DNA from: Calliopsis andreniformis
Taxonomy: Eukaryota; Arthropoda; Insecta; Hymenoptera; Andrenidae
Length of the DNA: 64,000 nt
Direction of reading: 5' to 3'
NCBI RefSeq assembly: GCF_051401765.1
Contig: NW_027480504.1
Location: 1-64,000, forward strand
Within the stretch, counting starts at the first letter, position 1. Each line of letters begins with the position of its first letter. A program made the translations under genes and the position numbers. This document shows, piece by piece, positions 1 to 11,540 of this stretch. The notes beneath the pieces are model-generated. The model was not told where the DNA came from. It made no database searches and worked only from the letters and a program-made list of their open reading frames with translations.

Positions 1-335
1 ATACCGAATCCTCAATCTTCAATCCTCAATCCTCAATCCTCAGTTCTCAATACTCAATCTTCAATCATCAATATTCAATCTTCAATCCTCAATCCACGAT
101 CCTCAATCCTCAATCCTCAGCCCTCAATGTTCAATACGCAATAACTAATCCTCAAACTTCAATCCTCAATCCTCAATCCTCAACCCTCAATCCTCAATCC
201 TCAGCCCTCAAACCTCAATCCTGAATCCTCAATCCTGAATACTCAATACTCAATCTTCAATCCTCAATCCTCAGTCCTCAATCCACAATTCTGAATCCTC
301 AATCCTGAATCCTCAATCTTCAATCCTTAATCTCC
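1..335 (+). repeat. Left flank of the 32-kb duplication
   Basis: These bases precede the left edge of the 32-kb repeat and do not match the bases before copy 2. They do match 4394-4728 at the 4,393-base offset, with a few differences: TCAATAC for TCAATCC near 240, and TCAATCC for TCAAACC near 280. They are therefore the start of an alpha-type segment extending in from the left, and the duplication edge falls inside an older repeat. Confidence 0.8.
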
Positions 336-614
336 AATCCTCAATCTTCAATCCTCAATCCTCAATCCTCAATCCTCAATCCTCAATCTTCAATCCTCAA
401 TACTCAATATTCAATCCTCTATACTCATTCCTCAATCCCCAATCCCCAACCCTCAATCCTCAATTTTCAATCCTCAACACTCAATCTGCAATCCTCAATC
501 CTCAATACCTCAATCCTCAATCCTCATTCTTCAATCCTCAGTACCGAATCCACAATCTTCAGTCCTGAATCCTCAATCCTCAATTCTCAATCCTGAATCC
601 TCAATCCTGAATCC

Positions 615-807
615 TCAAGCTTCAGCCCTCAGTCCTCAACAATCAGTTGTCAATCCCCAATCCTCAATAGAATATCCTCAATTCACAGTTTTCAATACTC
701 ATTACTCAATTTGCAATCTTCAGATCTCTATCCACAAACATCAATTCTCATCACTCAACCCTCAATACTCAGTCCCCAATCCTCAAGCTTCAAACCTAAA
801 TCCCCAA
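615..807 (+). repeat. Diverged landmark block, type B (anchor AATAGAATAT at 666)
   Basis: A run of strongly altered but in-register heptamers: TCAACAA TCAGTTG, then TCAATAG AATATCC TCAATTC ACAGTTT, later TTTGCAATC, a BglII-type AGATCT, ACAAACA and TCATCAC, ending with TAAATCC. Type B copies in copy 1 are anchored at 666, 5059, 8417, 11397, 15459, 16172, 19535, 22089, 27386 and 28099; add 32,027 for copy 2. Because no unit is lost or gained, these blocks make reliable alignment markers. Confidence 0.85.
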
Positions 808-1462
808 TCCTCAATCATCAATCCTCAATCTTCAATCCTCAATACTCAATCTTCAATCCTCAACCCTCAATCCTCAATCCTCAATCACCAATCCTCAATC
901 CTCAATCCTCAATCCTCAATCGTCAATCTTCAATCCTCAATCCTCAATCCTCAATCCTCAGTCCCCAAACCTCAATCCTGAATCCTCAATCCTGAATCCT
1001 CAATCTTCGGCCCTCAGTCCTCAACAATCAGTTGTCAATCCTCAATCCTCAATAGAATATCCTCAGTTCAGAGTCTTCAATTCTCAATACTCAATCTGCA
1101 ATCCTCAATCCTCTATCCTCCATCCTCAATCCTCATTCTTCAATCCTCAATACCGAATCCTCAATCTTCGATCCGCAATCCTCAATCCTCAATTCTCAAT
1201 ACTCAATCTTCAATCATCAATATTCAATCTTCAATCCTCAATCCTCGATCCTCAATCCTCAATCCTCAGCCCTCAATGTTCAATCCGCAATAACTAATCC
1301 TCAAATTTCAATCCTCAATCCACAATCCTCAATCCTCAATCCTCAATCCTCAATCCTCAACTCTCAAACCTCAATCCTGAATCCTCAATCCTGAATCCTC
1401 AATACCCAATCTTCAATCCTCAATCCCCAGTCCTCAAACCACAATTCTGAAACCTCAATCGT

Positions 1463-1468
1463 GGATCC
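1463..1468. other. GGATCC landmark, first of seven per 32-kb unit
   Basis: The heptamer pair containing GTGGATCC creates a GGATCC (BamHI-type) site. I find it at 1463, 4057, 5856, 8836, 13611, 17793 and 25141, and in copy 2 at 33490, 36084, 37883, 40863, 45638, 49820 and 57168. Intervals within one unit are 2594, 1799, 2980, 4775, 4182, 7348 and 8349 bases, summing to 32,027. No regulatory role is implied. Confidence 0.85.
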
Positions 1469-1691
1469 TCAATCTTCAATCGTCAATCTCCAACCCTCAA
1501 TCTTCAATCCTCAATCCTCAATCCTCAATCCTCAATTCTCAATCTTCAATCCTCAATACTCAATATTCAATCCTCTATCCTCAATCCTCAATCCTCAATC
1601 CTCAATCCTCAATCCTCAATCCTCAATCCTCAATCCTCAATCCTCAGTCCCCAAACCTCAATCCTGAATCCTCAATCCTGAATCCTCAATC

Positions 1692-1850
1692 TTCGGCCCT
1701 CAGTCCTTAACAATCACTTGTCAATCCTCAATCCTCAATAGAATATCCTCAGTTCAGAGTTTTCAATTCGCAATACTCAATCTGCAATCTTCAAATCTCT
1801 AACCACAAGCATCAATTCTCGTCACTCAACACTCAACACTCAGTCCCCAA
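1692..1850 (+). repeat. Diverged landmark block, type A (anchor at 1737)
   Basis: Same backbone as type B but with TCAGTTC AGAGTTT TCAATTC GCAATAC after the anchor. Related anchors in copy 1 are at 1051, 1737, 5444, 6130, 9110, 11782, 13892, 14585, 16557, 18074, 18767, 19920, 22474, 24478, 25422, 26115 and 28484; add 32,027 for copy 2. The blocks at 1051 and 5444 are truncated, returning to plain heptamers soon after TCTGCAATCC. Most are preceded by TCGGCCC and two TGAATCC units 14 bases apart. Confidence 0.85.
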
Positions 1851-3630
1851 TCCTCAATCTTCAATCCTCAATCCTCAATCCTCAATCGTCAATCTTCAAT
1901 CCTCAATACACAACCTTCAATCCTCAATTCTCAATACTCAATCCTCAATCCTCATTCTTCCATCCTCAATAGCCAATCCTCAATCTTCAATCCTCAACCA
2001 TCAATCCTCAATTCTGAATCCTCAATCCTCAATTTTCAATCCTCATTCTTCAATCCTCAATCCTCAATCCTCAATCCTCCATCCTCAATTTTCAATCCTC
2101 GATCCTCAATCCTCAATCCTCAGTCCGAAATCCTCAATCTTCAATCCATAATCCTCAACCCTCAACCTTCAATCCTCAATCCTCAATCCTCAATCATCAG
2201 TCCTCAAACCTCAATCCTCAATCGTCAGTCTTCAATCCTGAATAGTCAATCTTCAATTCTCAATCCTCAACGCTCAATCCTCAATCCGCATTCTTCAATC
2301 CTCAATACCCAATCCTCAATCTTCAATCCTCAATCCTCAATCCTCAATTCTCAATCCTCAATCCTCAATCCTGAGTCCTCAGTCCTCAAACCTCAATCCT
2401 CAACCCGCAGCCCTCATGCTCAATCCTCAATCCTCAATCCCCAATCCTCAATCTTCAATCCTCAATACTCAATCTTCAATCCTCAATCCTCAGTCCTCAA
2501 ACCTCAATTCTGAATCCTCAATCCTGAATCCTCATTCTTCAATCCTCAATACCCAATCTTCAATCTTCAATCCTCAATCCTCAATCCTCAATTCTCAATC
2601 CTCAATCCTCAGTCCTCAGTCCTCAAACCTCAATCCTCAAACCTCAGCACTCATCCTCAATCCTCAATCCTCAATATTCAATCCTCAATCCTCAATCCTC
2701 AATACTCAATCTTCAATCCTCTATCCTCAGTCCTCAGACCTCAATTCTGAATCCTCATTTCTGAATACTCAATCTTCAATCCTCAGTCCCCAATCCTCAA
2801 TCTTCAATCCTCAATCCTCAATACTCAATCCTCAATCCTCAATCTTGAATCCTCAATACTCAATCTTCAATCCTCAATCCTCAATCCTCAATCCTCAATA
2901 CTCAATCCTCAATCCTCAATCTTCTATCCTCAATAGTCAATCTTCAATCCTCAATCCTCAATGCTCAATCCTCAATCCTCATTCTTCAATCCTCAATACC
3001 CAATCCTCAATGTTCAATCCTCAATCCTCAATCCTCAATTCTCAATCCTCAATCCTCAATCCTGAGTCCTCAGTCCTCAAACCTCAATCCTCAACCCGCA
3101 GCCCTCATGCTCAATGCTCAATCCTCAATCCTCAATCCTCAATCCTCAATCTTCAATCCTCAATACTCAATCTTCAATCCTCAATCCTCAGTCCTCAAAC
3201 CTCAATTCTGAATCCTCAATCCTGAATCCTCATTCTTCAATCCTCAATACCCAATCCTCAATCTTCAATCCTCAATCCTCAATCTTCAATCCTCAATACT
3301 CAATCTGCAATCCTCAATCCTCAATCCTCAATCCTCAATCCTCATTCTTCAATCCTCAATACCGAATCCTCAATCTTCAATCCTCAATCCTCAATCCTCA
3401 GTTCTCAATACTCAATCTTCAATCATCAATATTCAATCTTCAATCCTCAATCCACGACCCTCAATCCTCAATCCTCAGCCCTCAATGTTCAATCCGCAAT
3501 AACTAATCCTCAAACTTCAATCCTCAATCCTCAATCCTCAACCCTCAATCCTCAATACTCAGCCCTCAAACCTCAATCCTGAATCCTCAATCCTGAATCC
3601 TCAATACCCAATCTTCAATCCTCAATCCTC

Positions 3631-4393
3631 AATCCTCAATCCTCAATACTCAATCCTCAATCCTCAGTCTTCAATCCTCAATACTCAATCTGCAATCCTC
3701 AACCCTCAATCCTCCATCCTCAATCCTCATTCTTCAATCCTCAATACCGAATCCTCAATCTTCAATCCTCAATCCTCAATCCTCAATTCTCAATACTCAA
3801 TCTTCAATCATCATTATTCAATCTTCAATCCTCAATCCTCGATCCTCAATCCTCAATCCTCAGCCCTCAATGTTCAATCCGCAATAACTAATCCTCAAAT
3901 TTCAATCCTCAATCCACAATCCTCAATCCTCAATCCTCAATCCTCAATCCTCAGCCCTCAAACCTCAATCCTGAATCCTCAATCCTGAATCCTCAATACC
4001 CAATCTTCAATCCTCAATCCCCAGTCCTCAAACCACAATTCTGAAACCTCAATCGTGGATCCTCAATCTTCAATCCTCAATCTCCAACCCTCAATCTTCA
4101 ATCCTCAGTCCTCAAACCTCAATCCTCAACCCGCAGCCCTCATGCTCAATGCTCAATCCTCAATCCTCAATCCTCAATCCTCAATCTTCAATCCTCAATA
4201 CTCAATCTTCAATCCTCAATCCTCAGTCCTCAAACCTCAATTCTGAATCCTCAATCCTGAATCCTCATTCTTCAGTCCTCAATACCCAATCCTCAATCTT
4301 CAATCCTCAATCCTCAATCTTCAATCCTCAATACTCAATCTGCAATCCTCAATCCTCAATCCTCAATCCTCAATCCTCATTCTTCAATCCTCA
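3631..4393 (+). repeat. Short composite spacer between alpha copies
   Basis: Built from two partial copies of alpha1. About 3711-4100 matches 1117-1506 at offset 2,594, including the GTGGATCC heptamer junction at 4055. About 4105-4665 matches 3070-3630 at offset 1,035. The switch near 4100 falls between in-register heptamers. This looks like a local deletion or duplication product, with no sequence outside the satellite. Confidence 0.75.
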
Positions 4394-7300
4394 ATACCGA
4401 ATCCTCAATCTTCAATCCTCAATCCTCAATCCTCAGTTCTCAATACTCAATCTTCAATCATCAATATTCAATCTTCAATCCTCAATCCACGATCCTCAAT
4501 CCTCAATCCTCAGCCCTCAATGTTCAATACGCAATAACTAATCCTCAAACTTCAATCCTCAATCCTCAATCCTCAACCCTCAATCCTCAATCCTCAGCCC
4601 TCAAACCTCAATCCTGAATCCTCAATCCTGAATCCTCAATACCCAATCTTCAATCCTCAATCCTCAGTCCTCAAACCACAATTCTGAAACCTCAATCCTG
4701 AATCCTCAATCTTCAATCCTTAATCTCCAACCCTCAATCTTCAATCCTCAATCCTCAATCCTCAATCCTCAATCCTCAATCTTCAATCCTCAATACTCAA
4801 TATTCAATCCTCTATACTCATTCCTCAATCCTCAATCCCCAACCCTCAATCCTCAATTTTCAATCCTCAACACTCAATCTGCAATCCTCAATCCTCAATA
4901 CCTCAACCCTCAATCCTCATTCTTCAATCCTCAGTACCGAATCCACAACCTTCAGTCCTGAATCCTCAATCCTCAATTCTCAATCCTGAATCCTCAATCC
5001 TGAATCCTCAAGCTTCAGCCCTCAGTCCTCAACAATCAGTTGTCAATCCCCAATCCTCAATAGAATATCCTCAATTCACAGTTTCCAATACTCATTACTC
5101 AATTTGCAATCTTCAGATCTCTATCCACAAACATCAATTCTCATCACTCAACCCTCAATACTCAGTCCCCAATCCTCAAGCTTCAAACCTAAATCCCCAA
5201 TCCTCAATCATCAATCCTCAATCTTCAATCCTCAATACTCAATCTTCAATCCTCAACCCTCAATCCTCAATCCTCAATCACCAATCCTCAATCCTCAATC
5301 CTCAATCCTCAATCGTCAATCTTCAATCCTCAATCCTCAATCCTCAATCCTCAGTCCCCAAACCTCAATCCTGAATCCTCAATCCTGAATCCTCAATCTT
5401 CGGCCCTCAGTCCTCAACAATCAGTTGTCAATCCTCAATCCTCAATAGAATATCCTCAGTTCAGAGTCTTCAATTCACAATACTCAATCTGCAATCCTCA
5501 ATCCTCAATCCTCCATCCTCAATCCTCATTCTTCAATCCTCAATACCGAATCCTCAATCTTCGATCCGCAATCCTCAATCCTCAATTCTCAATACTCAAT
5601 CTTCAATCATCAATATTCAATCTTCAATCCTCAATCCTCGATCCTCAATCCTCAATCCTCAGCCCTCAATGTTCAATCCGCAATAACTAATCCCCAAATT
5701 TCAATCCTCAATCCACAATCCTCAATCCTCAATCCTCAATCCTCAATCCTCAACTCTCAAACCTCAATCCTGAATCCTCAATCCTGAATCCTCAATACCC
5801 AATCTTCAATCCTCAATCCCCAGTCCTCAAACCACAATTCTGAAACCTCAATCGTGGATCCTCAATCTTCAATCGTCAATCTCCAACCCTCAATCTTCAA
5901 TCCTCAATCCTCAATCCTCAATCCTCAATTCTCAATCTTCAATCCTCAATACTCAATATTCAATCCTCTATCCTCAATCCTCAATCCTCAATCCTCAATC
6001 CTCAATCCTCAATCCTCAATCCTCAATCCTCAATCCTCAGTCCCCAAACCTCAATCCTGAATCCTCAATCCTGAATCCTCAATCTTCGACCCTCAGTCCT
6101 TAACAATCACTTGTCAATCCTCAATCCTCAATAGAATATCCTCAGTTCAGAGTTTTCAATTCGCAACACTCAATCTGCAATCTTCAAATCTCTAACCACA
6201 AGCATCAATTCTCATCACTCAACACTCAACACTCAGTCCCCAATCCTCAATCTTCAATCCTCAATCCTCAATCCTCAATCGTCAATCTTCAATCCTCAAT
6301 ACACAACCTTCAATCCTCAATTCTCAACACTCAATCCTCAATCCTCATTCTTCCATCCTCAATAGCCAATCCTCAATCTTCAATCCTCAACCATCAATCC
6401 TCAATTCTGAATCCTCAATCCTCAATTTTCAATCCTCATTCTTCAATCCTCAATCCTCAATCCTCAATCCTCCATCCTCAATTTTCAATCCTCGATCCTC
6501 AATCCTCAATCCTCAGTCCGAAATCCTCAATCTTCAATCCATAATCCTCAACCCTCAACCTTCAATCCTCAATCCTCAATCCTCAATCATCAGTCCTCAA
6601 ACCTCAATCCTCAATCGTCAGTCTTCAATCCTCAATAGTCAATCTTCAATTCTCAATCCTCAACGCTCAATCCTCTATCCGCATTCTTCAATCCTCAATA
6701 CCCAATCCTCAATCTTCAATCCTCAATCCTCAATCCTCAATTCTCAATCCTCAATCCTCAATCCTGAGTCCTCAGTCCTCAAACCTCAATCCTCAACCCG
6801 CAGCCCTCATGCTCAATCCTCAATCCTCAATCCCCAATCCTCAATCTTCAATCCTCAATACTCAATCTTCAATCCTCAATCCTCAGTCCTCAAACCTCAA
6901 TTCTGAATCCTCAATCCTGAATCCTCATTCTTCAATCCTCAATACCCAATCCTCAATCTTCAATCCTCAATCCTCAATCCTCAATTCTCAATCCTCAATC
7001 CTCAGTCCTCAGTCCTCAAACCTCAATCCTCAAACCTCAGCACTCATCCTCAATCCTCAATCCTCAATATTCAATCCTCAATCCTCAATCCTCAATACTC
7101 AATCTTCAATCCTCAATCCTCAGTCCTCAGACCTCAATTCTGAATCCTCATTCCTGAATACTCAAGCTTCAATCCTCAGTCCCCGATCCTCAATCTTCAA
7201 TCCTCAATCCTCAATACTCAATCCCCAATCCTCAATCTTGAATCCTCAATACTCAATCTTCAATCCTCAATCCTCAATCCTCAATCCTCAATACTCAATC

Positions 7301-8023
7301 CTCAATCCTCAATCTTCTATCCTCAATAGTCAATCTTCAATCCTCAATCCTCAATGCTCAATCCTCAATCCTCATTCTTCAATCCTCAATACCCAATCCT
7401 CAATGTTCAATCCTCAATCCTCAATCCTCAATTCTCAATCCTCAATACTCAATCCTGAGTCCTCAGTCCTCAAACCTCAATCCTCAACCCGCAGCCCTCA
7501 TGCTCAATGCTCAATCCTCAATCCTCAATCCTCAATCCTCAATCTTCAATCCTCAATACTCAATCTTCAATCCTCAATCCTCAGTCCTCAAACCTCAATT
7601 CTGAATCCTCAATCCTGAATCCTCATTCTTCAGTCCTCAATACCCAATCCTCAATCTTCAATCCTCACTCCTCAATCTTCAATCCTCAATACTCAATCTG
7701 CAATCCTCAATCCTCAATCCTCAATCCTCAATCCTCATTCTTCAATCCTCAATACCGAATCCTCAATCTTCAATCCTCAATCCTCAATCCTCAGTTCTCA
7801 ATACTCAATCTTTAATCATCAATATTCAATCTTCAATCCTCAATCCACGATCCTCAATCCTCAATCCTCAGCCCTCAATGTTCAATACGCAATAACTAAT
7901 CCTCAAACTTCAATCCTCAATCCTCAATCCTCAACCCTCAATCCTCAATCCTCAGCCCTCAAACCTCAATCCTGAATCCTCAATCCTGAATCCTCAATAC
8001 CCAATCTTCAATCCTCAATCCTC
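4394..8023 (+). repeat. Segment alpha2 (paired with 1-3630)
   Basis: Second copy at the 4,393-base offset, with landmark anchors at 5059, 5444 and 6130. It differs from alpha1 by scattered substitutions, for example TTTAATC near 7812 where alpha1 has TTCAATC, which creates an early stop in the spurious frame there. Its right half is also the first member of the 2,980-base tandem pair. Confidence 0.85.
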
Positions 8024-8594
8024 AGTCCTCAAACCACAATTCTGAAACCTCAATCCTGAATCCTCAATCTTCAATCCTTAATCTCCAACCCTCAATCTTC
8101 AATCCTCAATCCTCAATCCTCAATCCTCAATCCTCAATCTTCAATCCTCAATACTCAATATTCAATCCTCTATACTCATTCCTCAATCCTCAATCCCCAA
8201 CCCTCAATCCTCAATTTTCAATCCTCAACACTCAATCTGCAATCCTCAATCCTCAATACCTCAATCCTCAATCCTCATTCTTCAATCCTCAGTACCGAAT
8301 CCACAATCTTCAGTCCTGAAACCTCAATCCTCAATTCTCAATCCTGAATCCTCAATCCTGAATCCTCAAGCTTCAGCCCTCAGTCCTCAACAATCAGTTG
8401 TCAATCCCCAATCCTCAATAGAATATCCTCAATTCACAGTTTTCAATACTCATTACTCAATTTGCAATCTTCAGATCTCTATCCACAAACATCAATTCTC
8501 ATCACTCAACCCTCAATACTCAGTCCCCAATCCTCAAGCTTCAAACCTAAATCCCCAATCCTCAATCATCAATCCTCAATCTTCAATCCTCAAT
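5615..8594 (+). repeat. 2,980-base tandem unit beta1
   Basis: Adjacent direct duplicate of 8595-11540. Landmarks recur at exactly 2,980 bases: 5856 and 8836, 6130 and 9110, 8417 and 11397. Immediate adjacency of two copies is what an unequal exchange between sister arrays would leave. A third, non-adjacent relative lies in alpha1, 4,393 bases upstream. Confidence 0.85.
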
Positions 8595-11540
8595 ACTCAA
8601 TCTTCAATCCTCAATCCTCGATCCTCAATCCTCAATCCTCAGCCCTCAATGTTCAATCCGCAATAACTAATCCTCAAATTTCAATCCTCAATCCACAATC
8701 CTCAATCCTCAATCCTCAATCCTCAATCCTCAACTCTCAAACCTCAATCCTGAATCCTCAATCCTGAATCCTCAATACCCAATCTTCAATCCTCAATCCC
8801 CAGTCCTCAAACCACAATTCTGAAACCTCAATCGTGGATCCTCAATCTTCAATCGTCAATCTCCAACCCTCAATCTTCAATCCTCAATCCTCAATCCTCA
8901 ATCCTCAATTCTCAATCTTCAATCCTCAATACTCAATATTCAATCCTCTATCCTCAATCCTCAATCCTCAATCCTCAATCCTCAATCCTCAATCCTCAAT
9001 CCTCAATCCTCAATCCTCAGTCCCCAAACCTCAATCCTGAATCCTCAATCCTGAATCCTCAATCTTCGGCCCTCAGTCCTTAACAATCACTTGTCAATCC
9101 TCAATCCTCAATAGAATATCCTCAGTTCAGAGTTTTCAATTCGCAATACTCAATCTGCAATCTTCAAATCTCTAACCACAAGCATCAATTCTCATCACTC
9201 AACACTCAACACTCAGTCCCCAATCCTCAATCTTCAATCCTCAATCCTCAATCCTCAATCGTCAATCTTCAATCCTCAATACACAACCTTCAATCCTCAA
9301 TTCTCAATACTCAATCCTCAATCCTCATTCTTCCATCCTCAATAGCCAATCCTCAATCTTCAATCCTCAACCATCAATCCTCAATTCTGAATCCTCAATC
9401 CTCAATTTTCAATCCTCATTCTTCAATCCTCAATCCTCAATCCTCAATCCTCCATCCTCAATTTTCAATCCTCGATCCTCAATCCTCAATCCTCAGTCCG
9501 AAATCCTCAATCTTCAATCCATAATCCTCAACCCTCAACCTTCAATCCTCAATCCTCAATCCTCAATCATCAGTCCTCAAACCTCAATCCTCAATCGTCA
9601 GTCTTCAATCCTCAATAGTCAATCTTCAATTCTCAATCCTCAACGCTCAATCCTCAATCCGCATTCTTCAATCCTCAATACCCAATCCTCAATCTTCAAT
9701 CCTCAATCCTCAATCCTCAATTCTCAATCCTCAATCCTCAATCCTGAGTCCTCAGTCCTCAAACCTCAATCCTCAACCCGCAGCCCTCATGCTCAATCCT
9801 CAATCCTCAATCCCCAATCCTCAATCTTCAATCCTCAATACTCAATCTTCAATCCTCAATCCTCAGTCCTCAAACCTCAATTCTGAATCCTCAATCCTGA
9901 ATCCTCATTCTTCAATCCTCAATACCCAATCCTCAATCTTCAATCCTCAATCCTCAATCCTCAATTCTCAATCCTCAATCCTCAGTCCTCAGTCCTCAAA
10001 CCTCAATCCTCAAACCTCAGCACTCATCCTCAATCCTCAATCCTCAATATTCAATCCTCAATCCTCAATCCTCAATACTCAATCTTCAATCCTCTATCCT
10101 CAGTCCTCAGACCTCAATTCTGAATCCTCATTCCTGAATACTCAATCTTCAATCCTCAGTCCCCAATCCTCAATCTTCAATCCTCAATCCTCAATACTCA
10201 ATCCTCAATCCTCAATCTTGAATCCTCAATACTCAATCTTCAATCCTCAATCCTCAATTCTCAATCCTCAATACTCAATCCTCAATCCTCAATCTTCTAT
10301 CCTCAATAGTCAATCTTCAATCCTCAATCCTCAATGCTCAATCCTCAATCCTCATTCTTCAATCCTCAATACCCAATCCTCAATGTTCAATCCTCAATCC
10401 TCAATCCTCAATTCTCAATCCTCAATCCTCAATCCTGAGTCCTCAGTCCTCAAACCTCAATCCTCAACCCGCAGCCCTCATTCTCAATGCTCAATCCTCA
10501 ATCCTCAATCCTCAATCCTCAATCTTCAATCCTCAATACTCAATCTTCAATCCTCAATCCTCAGTCCTCAAACCTCAATTCTGAATCCTCAATCCTGAAT
10601 CCTCATTCTTCAATCCTCAATACCCAATCCTCAATGTTCAATCCTCAATCCTCAATCTTCAATCCTCAATACTCAATCTGCAATCCTCAATCCTCAATCC
10701 TCAATCCTCAATCCTAATTCTTCAATCCTCAATACCGAATCCTCAATCTTCAATCCTCAATCCTCAATCCTCAGTTCTCAATACTCAATCTTCAATCATC
10801 AATATTCAATCTTCAATCCTCAATCCACGATCCTCAATCCTCAATCCTCAGCCCTCAATGTTCAATCCGCAATAACTAATCCTCAAACTTCAATCCTCAA
10901 TCCTCAATCCTCAACCCTCAATCCTCAATACTCAGCCCTCAAACCTCAATCCTGAATCCTCAATCCTGAATCCTCAATACCCAATCTTCAATCCTCAATC
11001 CTCAGTCCTCAAACCACAATTCTGAAACCTCAATCCTGAATCCTCAATCTTCAATCCTTAATCTCCAACCCTCAATCTTCAATCCTCAATCCTCAATCCT
11101 CAATCCTCAATCCTCAATCTTCAATCCTCAATACTCAATATTCAATCCTCTATACTCATTCCTCAATCCTCAATCCCCAACCCTCAATCCTCAATTTTCA
11201 ATCCTCAACACTCAATCTGCAATCCTCAATCCTCAATACCTCAATCCTCAATACTCATTCTTCAATCCTCAGTACCGAATCCACAATCTTCAGTCCTGAA
11301 TCCTCAATCCTCAATTCTCAATCCTGAATCCTCAATCCTGAATCCTCAAGCTTCAGCCCTCAGTCCTCAACAATCAGTTGTCAATCCCCAATCCTCAATA
11401 GAATATCCTCAATTCACAGTTTTCAATACTCATTACTCAATTTGCAATCTTCAGATCTCTATCCACAAACATCAATACTCATCACTCAACCCTCAATACT
11501 CAGTCCCCAATCCTCAAGCTTCAAACCTAAATCCCCAATC
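8595..11540 (+). repeat. 2,980-base tandem unit beta2
   Basis: Second member of the tandem pair. The match to beta1 fails near 11541, where beta1 continues TCAATCA and this copy shifts to TCAATCC TCAATTC heptamers like those near 5900. It contains the copy-1-specific substitution at 10716 (CTAATTC for CTCATTC), which truncates the spurious frame at 10487-10717. Confidence 0.83.

Larger units (their letters stand above)
1..3630 (+). repeat. Segment alpha1 (paired with 4394-8023)
   Basis: Matches 4394-8023 at a constant offset of 4,393 bases, with scattered substitutions. The match ends near 3630, where this copy continues with plain heptamers and the other with TCAGTCC TCAAACC. It contains landmark blocks anchored at 666, 1051 and 1737. 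It also holds an open frame at 2416-3225 that reads only the heptapeptide repeat and is not a gene. Confidence 0.85.

Noticed and set aside
615..807. Diverged landmark block as a transposon remnant, promoter or small RNA gene
   Set aside because: It divides cleanly into heptamers in the same register as its surroundings, and no promoter box, RNA fold or inverted repeat is visible. Drifted satellite explains it.
711..995. Frames starting MQSSDLYPQ and MDPQSS as small genes
   Set aside because: They begin at TTG (711) or GTG (1461), not ATG, and merely run from a landmark block into plain satellite until a TGAATCC variant gives a stop.
2416..3225. Longest open frames (269 residues; also at 6809, 9789, 29163 and copy-2 equivalents) as protein genes
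   Set aside because: They read only the heptapeptide repeat, overlap other frames encoding the same peptide, lack any domain or signal, and follow from a stop-free 7-base motif.
2416..3225. Seven-residue peptide period as a coiled-coil heptad
   Set aside because: Each heptad contains a proline and lacks the paired hydrophobic a/d pattern; the period comes from the DNA repeat.
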